DNA of 64,000 nt from Prinsepia uniflora (Eukaryota; Streptophyta; Magnoliopsida; Rosales; Rosaceae). The stretch spans positions 25,081,504-25,145,503 of the forward strand of contig CM064869.1 in assembly GCA_032719365.1 (NCBI GenBank), given 5' to 3'. Position numbers and translations under genes: made by a program. The notes below the pieces were generated by a model, which was not told the origin of the DNA, searched no databases, and saw only the letters and a list, made by a program, of their open reading frames with translations. Shown piece by piece: positions 1 to 10,000 of this stretch (position 1 is its first letter; every line of letters starts with the position of its first letter).

Positions 1-489
1 CTTAATCTAAATAGGCTGAATCAGCCAAGTTAAATTATTTAAAACCAGCTGTGGCACCGTTTAGGGCCTTAACGACCCAAATTACCATTTTACCCTTCAT
101 GTGACAATTTACCGTTTTGCCCTTGAACTTTCCAGACCCTCAACTTTTTCGTCCAGGCTCCGATTGACGCATGCCGCCTGTCTAAGGATTCAGCGTCCCG
201 AGGCCTATCCAACGGTACTTCCGGAAAGTCCAAACAAGGTTCCGGTCAAAAGTCAATTTTCGGCCCCCTTTACCAACTTCCGCACGTCATAACTTTCTCC
301 TCGAATGTCGGAATTGGACGTGCCAAATGTCTATGAACTCGTGACGTCCCGTACTACGTCACGGTCATCGGTCAAAGTCCGTTTGACTGCTCAAATTAAA
401 AGTCAACTTTTTGCTCAATTTCAGGGGCAAAATCGTCATTTTCCCCAAAGTTTCCAAATTTTCCTTTTTCGAATTTCCAGGGCGTTACA
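1..489 (-). mobile_element. 3' tail (plus-strand view) of a nested LTR, minus orientation
   Basis: The stretch ends in TTTCCAGGGCGTTACA, the mirror of the LTR start TGTAACRCCCYGGAAATTCG seen in the gypsy element at 28532. It has the same conserved blocks as the LTR at 55895-58734 (a 'gccgcctgtct' block, then a 'gtgacgtcccgtactacgtcacggt' block). The rest lies left of the window. It sits inside the LTR that resumes at 490. The open frames at 101-292, 305-631 and 396-629 fall in LTR sequence and look non-coding. Confidence 0.7.
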
Positions 490-2098
490 GCAACTGTTCG
501 TGAAGATGGTATATGGAAAACCATTTTACAAAATACCTCAAAACCGTTCAAAGGACTACGCCCGGGTTTTCCATAAAACCATCGTAAATCCAAATCCATT
601 TGGGGTCCCCGACCCGAAATCACATTCATAAATCATAACTAGGCCTTATGCCCGATATCATAACCAATTGGGCTTCAAGCCCGAATTCGTAAACCAACAG
701 GGCCACCAGCCCGATTGTATAACTCAAATGGGCCTCTAACCCGATTTTCCATTAAATCAAATGGACTCCAAGTCTGATGGTTTCCAACCAAATGGGTCAT
801 ATTCCCGAAAGATATTTCCAAAACCCCTTTCAAATCATCTTTCAATTGGGACTCATGCCCAAATCATCTCCGGGCTAATCACCATCTCCGGGGTTCCCAA
901 ACCTGTCCAAATCATACTAGAGGGTTACTAACTACCTTAACAACCTATCATTAGAGCCCCCCTAATTTTCTGGGATTTTTTACATATTTTAAACATCCCG
1001 AACTATATTGAAACGACGTCCGATTGACTCGAAACTTGTCCCAAAATGTTCGTTATATCGAATAGATGAAAACACATGTTGGACACTTCCCCAAAAACAC
1101 CCCCACGCGCCACCACGTACCGCCCAAGGCGCTGCGCGTGGGCTTCACGCGCCCAGGGACTGTTCATCTTCAACCTTTAGCAGACTGGTCTAAACCGGTC
1201 CACTGCAATTCCGGTCCACCCGAACCAGAGAGACTGGTCTAGGCGATTTCCTCCCTCATTTAGACCCCGTTTCACCCATTTCAATTCCTATAGCTTCCTC
1301 TCAACATTCCCTATCGATCTACAAATTCAAAACGATAGAAATAGGCCTAGAAACTACCTGTTCGAATCGATGAACAGTGGCCTAGTTTTCCTCCGTCCAT
1401 ATATTTCAATTCCGGCCACCCTCAGCCTTGCAAACCAGTCCAGTAAGGTCGTATCAATCCCTAGGATATGCTAGGTTCATCCAAATCGATCAACACATGC
1501 CCAAATCCAATTTTCCAATTTCAAACCATAACTAGGTTTTTGGGTTCTTACCTCCGCCGTGGCTCCGCCTTGCTCAGCCGCTCAACCACCCTACCGATCT
1601 CAATCCTTCCTTCTTAGTCTTCCCATGATCGAAGAACATGAGGGTATGGTGGTGTGGGTGTATGGGTTGCACGGTTTTTTTTTTGGGGAGAAGGGGGGGG
1701 GGAGTGGTGTGGGTGTGGGGTGTTTCTGGTTTGGTTGGATGAACAAAGAAGATGAAGATGATATGCATGAATGTAGGGTGATAGGCAATGGATGAGAGAC
1801 ACTTGTCACTCATCCATTGGGCTTGAGAAATATCTGGGTCCACATAATACAAAAGGAAAAAGTCAACTCACCTCGTAAAACATGCCACTGTAAATAGTTC
1901 CTTGAAACTTTTGTGACCCATATCTTTCCCCTTGGTCATCGGACCTCCCAGGTCAAACGTAAACTTTTTGCCCTCGTTCAGGGGTGAAATCGTAATTTCT
2001 TCCTGAACGTCTGATAATCCTCGACTAATCCCCGATTAGCCTTGCTAATCCGTAATTAACCCTTAATTAATCCTTAAAATCAGGGACGGGTCGTTACA
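490..2098 (-). mobile_element. Outer LTR, minus orientation, interrupted by the LTR above
   Basis: Ends ATCAGGGACGGGTCGTTACA at 2098, the same terminus as the solo LTR ending at 38767. Its start region (about 505-830) aligns with 26590-26930 of that LTR, including the 'gggcctcaagcccgattcgtaaaccaa' tandem motif. No internal retrotransposon coding sequence is seen. The 5-bp target duplication cannot be tested because the other end is outside the window. It lies directly against the LINE pseudogene at 2099, so it probably inserted into it. Confidence 0.7.
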
Positions 2099-2698
2099 GA
2101 AGGTCCTTCGTGGTTGCCGCCCCACTCAGACTACGATTTTCAGCCGACATCTAGGCAACTACCAAATGTACTCAATTTGCGAGGAATTCCCAGAATCCAT
2201 TGAGCATCTGTTTTTCCTCTGTCCTGGTGTGACTTGTATTTGGTTTGGGAGCCTTCTCAACTACCGAATTGATATTGACAATGTGACCTCTTTTGAAGCA
2301 TGGTTGAGCACCATTCTCTCCCCTTTTGTGGGATTTTATGGCGATCGAGCTTGGATTGAATCTGTTATTGCTTTTACATGCTGGACAATCTCGAAGCACC
2401 GTTGCAAGTTTCTACTTGAGGGCCACCAGTTTAACCCCCTTATCATCTTCAAAGCCATCTCCAGATATTTCTTTGAATTCTGGTGCTTTCTTATACCTCA
2501 CCAATCTCCTCCTATCCCGTCGTGCAACCCCCAAGCCATTGCTACTTCTTGGTTTCATCCTCTAGACTCGGTTGTGAAGGTCAATTGTGATGCCTCCTAG
2601 TTGAGTGCAGATGTCCCTGCTGGGCTCGGGACCATTATTCGAAATTCGAAGGGCGAATTCTGTGGTGTTGACGGTGAGTCAAAGCATATAAAGAATGT

Positions 2699-3641
2699 TT
2701 TATCAACCCATCCCTGTCAGACCAGGGAAAATTTAAACCTTTAGCCCGATTCAAGAAATCATGTTTATCATAAATCATATAACCAATCCTGTCACGGTAT
2801 CTAAAACTACACGCGTGCTACCAGGGGTCTCAAATCCCAAGTCTCACCAGGGTCCACCCAAGTCAATGTATGCAGATCAATGACCATTCCTGAGGGTTAG
2901 AATCCATAATAGCCTTCCTGAGAGTAAAGAACCCAACGGGGGCGACTCCACTCAGTTAGTGCTCTGTGATTACTCCGGGGTCCACCCATGCCAACGATCC
3001 TCCCTGGAGGAGACAATCCATATATATAAGGATGGTATATGAAAAACCATTTGAAATCATTCTCAAAACCTTTCAAAGGTCCATGCCCGGTCCCCATAAA
3101 CCTTCATGAACCAGAAATCCATTTATGGGTCCCCGACCCGAAATCACAACCGTAAACCAAAATTGGGCCTCAAGCCCGATTTCGTAAACCAACTGGGCCT
3201 CGTGCCCGATTTCGTAAACCAAATGGGCGACGTGCCTGATTTCGTAAACCAAATGGGCCTCATGCCCGATTTCGTAAACCAAATGGGCCTCGTGCCTGAT
3301 ACGTAAGTCAACTGGGCCTCGAGCCCGATACGTAAACCAACTAGGCCTCTAGCCCGATAAGTAAATCAATTGGGCCTCCGACCCGATACCTTGTTAAATC
3401 AAATGGACTTCTAGTCCAAGAGTTTGTAAATCAAATGGGTCTCATGCCCGATTCCATATTTTCAAATCCGAAATTAGTTCACGAACCAATTGGGCCCCTG
3501 GCCCAATAACGTGACTAAAATGGACTTCGAGTCCGAGGGTTTCCAAAACAAATGGGTCTCATGCTCGAGTTTACCTTATCAAATACAAAACTATTTCATT
3601 AAACCATTTCCAAAAACCCTATACGTAAAGGGGTCATTACA
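2699..3641 (-). mobile_element. Short solo LTR remnant (943 bp) inside the LINE fragment
   Basis: Flanked by a perfect 5-bp duplication AATGT (2694-2698 and 3642-3646). The left end (TTTATCAACCCATCCCTGTC) is a decayed version of the usual TGACAGGACCCGTCCC; the right end is GGGGTCATTACA. It is about a third the length of related LTRs, so most of the body is deleted. Much of what remains is a 30-bp tandem array. Confidence 0.75.
3150..3440. repeat. About 30-bp minisatellite within the LTR remnant
   Basis: Successive units read roughly 'cgtaaaccaaatgggcctcatgcccgattt', about nine copies with a few changes each. The period is a multiple of three, so the plus-strand frame 3106-3306 translates as a 10-residue repeat (PDFVNQMGLM). 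This is a by-product of the period and not evidence for a protein. The same unit is found once to four times in related LTRs (630-830, 26720-26930), so it was amplified here. Confidence 0.85.
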
Positions 3642-4440
3642 AATGTTCTCATTGTTGAGGCTTGGGCAGTCCTCACTGGGGTAGAACTTGGTCGGAATCG
3701 TGGGTTCAGTGATGTGGTAGTGGCATCGAACTCTCAAGAACTAATCAAGTATATTTCTGGCCTTATCGACCATGGCAACTGAGAAATCTTTTCCATCCTC
3801 TCCCGGCTCCGTACCCACCGATCCCACTTTGAGCGAATTCACTTTCTTTGGATTCCTCGAAACACGAACAAGGTAGCTGATACCTTAGCTACTCAAGCCC
3901 GACGAAGAATATGCAGGGAAGTCTGGATCGATCGTCCTCTATCCTTTTTAGTGTTTGTTTTAAATAATGATGGTCTTCCCTGCCCCCTAGTTAAGTTCCT
4001 ATCTCGTTCGGGCTTAGAAGTGGACGTTATATGATATGCGATGTGTCTATACTCCGAATCCCCGTCTTGCTTTTGCCTTTCCGTGGTTTTTTGTTTGTAT
4101 TTCCCCTTTTTCTTCTGATGTCTTGTTTCTTTGAATATTCTACCTTCAAATAAAAAAAACATCAGTTCCTTATACTTGAGATGGGTTAACTCGCTCATTG
4201 ACTTGTCTCCAAATTAGAGGGTTTAATGGCTGGCTCAGGCTGGGTGACGAAGTACTAACTTTGATTTGGAGTCCACGAAGCTTCCAAAGAGGTTGGGAGT
4301 TGATAGGATGACGGCGAAGATAAGAAGATGAATTCATGAAAATGGTCTTGCACCTGAGATTAGATATCATATACCTGAAGACAGTTGGCTCATTATTGTT
4401 AAGTATGCCATTTTCATGGATCAATTCTTTCCACAACTAA

Positions 4441-5241
4441 TTGAATACAGAGAATTGGGCCACAATTCTGACGGTGAGACCATCGAGTAATGACTCTTCT
4501 AGCACGCAGAGCCTACAATTAGGGGTGGTAATGGGCAGTGTCGTGTCGGGTTCGTGTCGTGTCATGAATTCTGTTTTACCCATTTATGCCCAACCCGAAT
4601 CCGACCTGTTTAATAATTGTGTCAAGAATGTCCAACCCGAATCTGACCCGTTAATGACCCGTGTAACCCGTTTAACCCATTTAATAAACAGGTCATACTC
4701 AAAACCCAATTAACCTATGACCCGTTTGACCCGTTTAACCCGTTTAACATATTTAACCTATTTAAATTATAAAATTTAATAGATATTTAGGTAGATATAT
4801 GGGTTAGTAATGACACGTTTATTAAATGGGTCAATATATAAGCCAATATACGGGTTAACCTGTTAATCCGAAATCTACCCATTTATTAAACGGGTTAACA
4901 GGTCATTATACGGGTTAACAAGTTGACCCGAAACCCACCCGTTTAATAAATGGGTCATAACGGGTTGACCCGAAAATGACCCAAAATTTTAATCATGCGG
5001 GTTGATCCGGATAAATTTCGTGCGGGTTTCGAGTCGTGTATCGAGTCGTGTCAAAAATTGCCACCCTTACCTACAATCATCCTCTACCGGAACTGGTACC
5101 ATCTTTACCAATTTCTCCAACTTGAACACGCAGCAAAGGATCATCGCTCTCCACCCCGCCTTCCAAGTCCGCCCCTCACTCCTTTCACGGCGCCTTGGCT
5201 CTTTCCATGGCTTACTCAAATGCTGGGGGTGTATAAATTGA
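4441..5241 (+). other. Possible open frame interrupted by the MITE
   Basis: Reading 4441-4519 and continuing at 5078 (skipping the MITE and one copy of its duplication) keeps an open frame that ends TGTIFTNFSNLNTQQRIIAL...LGSFHGLLKCWGCIN before a stop near 5241. The Ser/Thr-rich composition and GC content differ from the AT-rich DNA around it. I do not recognise the protein and no start is clear. It may be a pseudogene exon or chance. Confidence 0.25.
4520..5069. mobile_element. hAT-type MITE, 550 bp
   Basis: Terminal inverted repeats TAGGGGTGGTAAT and, reversed, TAAGGGTGGCAAT. The flanks carry a perfect 8-bp target duplication CCTACAAT (4512-4519 and 5070-5077), the hAT hallmark. The interior is made of short degenerate repeats of 'cgggttaacccgtttaac' and 'cgtgtcgtgtc' with no coding capacity. 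This matches the widespread plant family of MITEs with TAGGGGTGGCAA ends. Confidence 0.92.
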
Positions 5242-5587
5242 CCATCTTGCCATGAATCGGAGCCGATCTAAAAGAGATTTGGAACTGAGGTGAAATTTTT
5301 TAAAGTACCCTTCTATCTTGTATTACATAGAGAATATATATAAATGCTAATATATATATATATATATGTTTTTTAATTAATCTTTCTAATAAATTTACAT
5401 AAAATTTTCAAGAATTTGAATATATTAGTCATACATACATTGAAAATATAGTCATTTTATAATATTTTTTAAAAAAAAACTGTGAATTTCATCAAATGTT
5501 AATGTACATATATAATCGACAGCTTTCTAATTCTATTTAAATAATTGTAACCTTCAATTATGGTGGTAACTCATATTCATTCAATAG

Positions 5588-5632
<45 letters not shown>

Positions 5633-6290
5633 TGCTTCTACATGAGTTATAGTTCTATTTACTTGACAAGATATGTCCAAATAATACTCTACACAAATTA
5701 ACTATATATCCACTAAAATAACCCTTATAAATACTTTTTTAAAATATGGACCCAATTTATTAATAAAATGTTAAATTTAAAATCTACAAACTCAATTTAA
5801 ATATTAAAAAAATAGACATTAAAATTTTTGTTTTCAATAAAAATAAGTTTTTTTAAAAAAATTTGGGTTCTCTTGATCCTTGAGCCTAGGGCGGTCGTCC
5901 TGCTTGCTCAAGGCCAAAGTTGGCTCTGCATTGAATTTAACGATAAGTTAGCAAACTTGAAGAAGAAAAGGTAACTTGAAACGCAAGGAAAATTTAAGGG
6001 AGCATTTGGTACATAAATCGAGACAATTTAAAAATACAAAAGTGTTAGTTAAATAAAAAAAATCTTGATTTTTTTAAGAAACAATCAACATTTGACAACA
6101 ATTTTAAAAGCTTATTTCACAAGAAACCGATGACAACATTTAATGAAATTTTTTACTTCTTGTCTTGCAATATCCAAATGTTTCGATTATCGTTTACTTA
6201 TCATATCACCTACAATTTTGTCTTAATGAGCCAACCACAACCTTCTACCCAAGCTTACCATGTTGCTACCACCATCTTTTTCACCTCCAT
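5078..6290. other. AT-rich intergenic DNA
   Basis: Beyond 5290 the sequence is strongly AT-rich with long A and T runs and a pure (AT)n tract at 5591-5626 plus a shorter one at 5348-5367. I see no exon, RNA gene or element boundary until the hAT element at 6291. Confidence 0.6.
5591..5626. repeat. (AT)18 microsatellite
   Basis: Uninterrupted AT dinucleotide run of about 36 bases; probably length-polymorphic. Confidence 0.95.
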
Positions 6291-7382
6291 CAGAGCCGGC
6301 CTTGGGCAAGGGCCACCAGGGCTACAGCCCGGGGCCCATAGTTGAAGGGGGCCCAAATTTTATTTTTAAACCTATGTATATATGTGTAAAAAAAAAAAAA
6401 GTTGCCGATTGTACTTTTCAATGAAAATGGAAGTCAATTAATCACAATCAGTCTCTATATACTCAATCTCAAGAAACGTAAAGAGTAAGAAAGTCCTTAT
6501 TAATTGTATAATATAATATAAAATAAATAAACAATTATGGAATAAATCAAAACAGATTTTTTCAACCACAAAACAGATTTCTCAGTTCATAACCCAACGC
6601 AAGCATTTTTTTTGGGTGATTCTCCTCTTCTCTGAACTCAAGTAATTTTTTTTTGGTGATTCTCCTCTTCTCCTCTTCTCCAAAATAAATCATCCACAAG
6701 CTAGACTAGTGCCTTTCTTTGAAGGTAATTTTTTTTATATAGATACATATAGAATGTAGATATATAAATTTTGTAAATTGTAATACATATCTTTGTTAAC
6801 TTTTTCTTATTTATTATTTGATTCAACAGAAAACTTGGCTGGGATTCTTGTTCTTTATACTTGGAAGTTTCAAGTGGAAGAAAATAAGCTCAAAATCCAG
6901 GTTTTATTTTTCTTTGTTAATTAGTTTTATTGTTTTTTATTGTGTTGTGTTTATTATAAAAATTAAAAAATGATTCTTAAGAAACAACTTTCCGGAAATC
7001 TCAAGAGACAAAGAAAGAAAAAAGAAGAAGAAATTGCTCAAAGTTTAAGAGGGTCTTTGAATAAATATTTTGTTAAACAAACCAATGATTCACTTGAAAA
7101 TTTAGATGAAGATTTACCAAATGAATATGAACAACCAATTCAATTGGAAGAATTAGTAGAAAATGAGAATGATGTCAATGAAGAAATTGGTGATCTTGAT
7201 GAAAATGAAAATACTGATGAACCTTTCCTTGATGAAAATGAAAATATTGATGAACCTTTCCATGAAAATGAATGTCAAGAAACAAGATTTGATTTGAACA
7301 TTTATGATCCACGAGTTTGGGATAATCTTGATGCAAAAATGAGAGATTTACTTGTAGAAAAAGGTCCCCTAAGAGAAACTAA

Positions 7383-10000
7383 TGACAGGACCCGTCCCAA
7401 TCCCACTGGGACCACTCGGGGACGTGCCCCGCTCCCATCTGACAATGACTCTAAACATGCCAAAATTACCCTTAAATAAAAACCGAAGACTTAAATAGAT
7501 AGATAACGTACAACCACAGTGTTTAAAGTGATACTGTCAGACAAGGGAAAGTAAAATACAACATGTGAGCACAATAGTCAGAGTACATTTATTCGGTGCT
7601 CAACCTACCCACAAGTGGGTGTACAGGTGCACAGCTAGGCAAACTAAACCTCTGCCTCTTCCTCCGGGTCCTCCTCCTCTATTTCCGTGTTAGGGTCTGG
7701 AGGGGTCAGTAAAATAAGGGTGAGTGGGCCAAAAATAACAGTTTAGAAATCAATTTAATAATAAAATAATCATAAGGTTTTACCCCTCCGTTTTCCAAAT
7801 CTTGCATGCAGTGAAAACATAATATCGTAATGAAATCTTAACCATAAAACCACAATAATAATCGAAAGGAGAAACTAACATATCAGTGCACTGTAAAACC
7901 CAACCCAAATGATGTCACGGTTCTAAGGCTACGCGTTGCCACACAGGATCTCACACCCGAGACTCTCTAGGTACATCAGCTCCCGGTATCCCGGTCACTG
8001 CCCGAGGTATATAAACATGCCTTCCTGAGAGTAAGCAGCCCAACGGGGGTCAACTCCACTCAGTCAGAGCCCCGTGACTACTCCAGGGTCCACCCAGGCC
8101 AACGACCCTCCCTGGAGGAGACAATATACACAGGTAGGAAAGTACAGTACAATAACAGTATAGTTTACCCTATGTCCCCCGGACATCCCAAACAAAATCC
8201 ACATATAATCCAGACGGGTCTCATGCCCAAAACATTGTAATAACATATATAAACAGTTCATAAGACTCATCGAAATCATAAGTGGAAATAGTAAAACAGT
8301 TTATGCATGCAAGCCTTTTATAAATCAAACAACCCACTCACACTCGGTCCTTACTGCTCAACGATCTCTAAAACTTGTATTTTTATACCTGAGGGTTACT
8401 TAAGGACCCTACAACATCAATACCAAGACCCTAGAACAGATCCGCCTCAAAATCGCATCCCGGGCACTATTCGCGGTGCTTCAAACCCCATTTTGACTAA
8501 TATAACGATCTCCGATCGACACGAAACCACCTCCATTGGATCCGTATCGTCGAAACCTTGAAAATGGTACCGACCCCACCAAAATCACTGTTCACACGCG
8601 CCCCCACGCGCCTGGTCAACGCGTGGGTCAACGCTGCTACAGTACCGCTGACGTCAGCATGACGTCATCACTGACACTTCAGGTGACACGTGGCATGTTC
8701 TGATTGGTCCCTGGTTTGACAACATCTGACAGGATGACATCATCATGACGTCAGAAGTGACGTCAGTATGATGACGTCATCATGCTACAGTACCGGGTCA
8801 GACCCGTTTGACTGGAACCGGGTCGCCGTCGACCCACGGCTTGACCCGATTCCACCGTACTATTCCGGCCACCATTTTCGACGGGGTTCATCCCTATAGG
8901 GTCGTCTAGGTCTGTTCTATGGTTCTACAACCTCAAAATAGAAAGAAAACGGGAAGAAACTCACCAGTCCGTCACTGAAACTCACGGCCAAAGTCCGATC
9001 GTCGTCTCCGTCGATCCACGCCGTCTCAGTCGTCCAACCTGGTCCCAAAAAGCTCGTATCTAACCCTAGGACATGTCTATAACTAATTAATCGATTCCTA
9101 AGCATCACAACACGTTGGTTCGAAACAAGGAATCAAAACGGGGCTTTCGGGTTTTGGGTCTTACCGCCGCCGTGTCGCCGCCGCAGGCTTCGCCGTCGTC
9201 CAGTTACGCTCCTGGGGTCCTCACGGTGCAGACTGGAGCTTCCCCTGCGTCGAGGTGGTGTGGCTGTCACGGTTTGCTTCTTGGACCCGATTCCTCTGTG
9301 TTTCGGGTCTGAGTTTGCACGGGGTTTTCAGACGGGGGAAAACGGGCCGGTGGTCACCGGTGATGCACGGTGATGATGAGTAGATGATGGTGGTGCTGCT
9401 GGTGGTTGGCTGGTGCGATGAGGGGTGCTGGTTCGATCGCCTGGTTTGAGAGAAAATGGAAGGAGATGCACGGGTTAGGGGGGGGGGGGCTGAATGTGTT
9501 TGTGTGTGTTTGAGAGAAAACAGGGAGTGAGATCGTGCATGAAGCAAAAAAAGCAGAGGAAATGGAAGGCTAGGATGCATTTGGGCAGAAGATCCAACGG
9601 CTGGGATTAAATGGAGGGAAATTAAATGGTTATAATATAGTTAAATAGTGTAAGGTTGCTTTATTGGAATAGTATGGGCTTGGATGGGTGACACTTGTCA
9701 CCAATCCACTGGTTGGATTTAAATATTAGTTGGCACGGATTCCCATAATAAATTATTATTTTATTCCGTTGTTCTCGGTTCGTAAATTCCGCTAAGACGC
9801 TTCCTTGACCATAACTTCTTCATACGAACTCTGATTTCGGCGTGCCGCCTGTCTACGGATTCGTGACGTCCCGACCTACGTCATAGTCATGGGTCAAAGT
9901 CCAAATTGTTTCCCGGGTCAAAAGTCAAAGTTTCCCCCTTTCAGGGGCATAATAGTCTTTTTACATTAAAATATTATTATTCTCGGTTCGGGTCGTTACA
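7383..10000 (-). mobile_element. Solo LTR, 2.6 kb, inserted in the hAT transposase
   Basis: Runs from TGACAGGACCCGTCCC to TCGGTTCGGGTCGTTACA. The flanks share CTAA (left ACTAA, right CTAAT), so the duplication is 4-5 bp depending on where the end is placed. Removing the element with one copy restores the transposase reading frame. No gag or pol is present, so this is a recombined solo copy. It contains an ACGT-motif array (8641-8790) and the inverted GTGAGTGGGCC / CCCACTCAC pair (7720-7730 and 8333-8341). Open frames at 8064-8279, 8307-8561, 8917-9108, 9115-9312 and 9221-9580 are unsupported. Confidence 0.92.
8641..8790. promoter_or_regulatory. ACGT-core motif array in solo LTR
   Basis: At least five TGACGTCA palindromes plus one GACACGTGGC (ABRE/G-box-like) and one ATTGG (CCAAT box, reverse) lie within about 150 bases. 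TGACGTCA is the classic CRE/TGA-type bZIP site and ACACGTGGC a bZIP/bHLH site. Function is inferred from motif density only. Confidence 0.55.

Larger units (their letters stand above)
2099..4034 (+). pseudogene. LINE-type zf-RVT plus RNase H fragment, split by an LTR remnant
   Basis: This is the C-terminal part of a plant non-LTR retroelement polyprotein. 2166-2600 encodes a zf-RVT-like segment (MYSICEEFPESIEHLFFLCP; the first zinc Cys appears lost), followed by the RNase H start VKVNCDAS and a stop codon. After the insertion at 2699-3641 the same frame resumes as VEAWAVLTGVELG, then ASNSQELI, then FLWIPRNTNKVADTLA. Of the four RNase H acidic residues, the one in the usual ESDSQE motif reads Asn here. 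A second stop interrupts the domain near 3781. The reverse transcriptase part is absent, cut by the LTR ending at 2098. An A-rich run at 4149-4160 may be the old poly(A) tail. Dead copy; family assignment is firm, subfamily is not. Confidence 0.8.

Noticed and set aside
3106..3306. Open frame with a ten-residue protein repeat (PDFVNQMGLM)
   Set aside because: It follows from a 30-bp tandem repeat in an LTR; the period alone keeps the frame open.
3150..3440. Regular 30-bp repeats resembling a CRISPR array
   Set aside because: No unique spacers of constant length; nuclear plant DNA; the units are contiguous minisatellite copies.
9221..9580. 119-residue Ser/Pro-rich frame on the minus strand
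   Set aside because: Lies in a solo LTR, low complexity, not conserved in sister LTRs.
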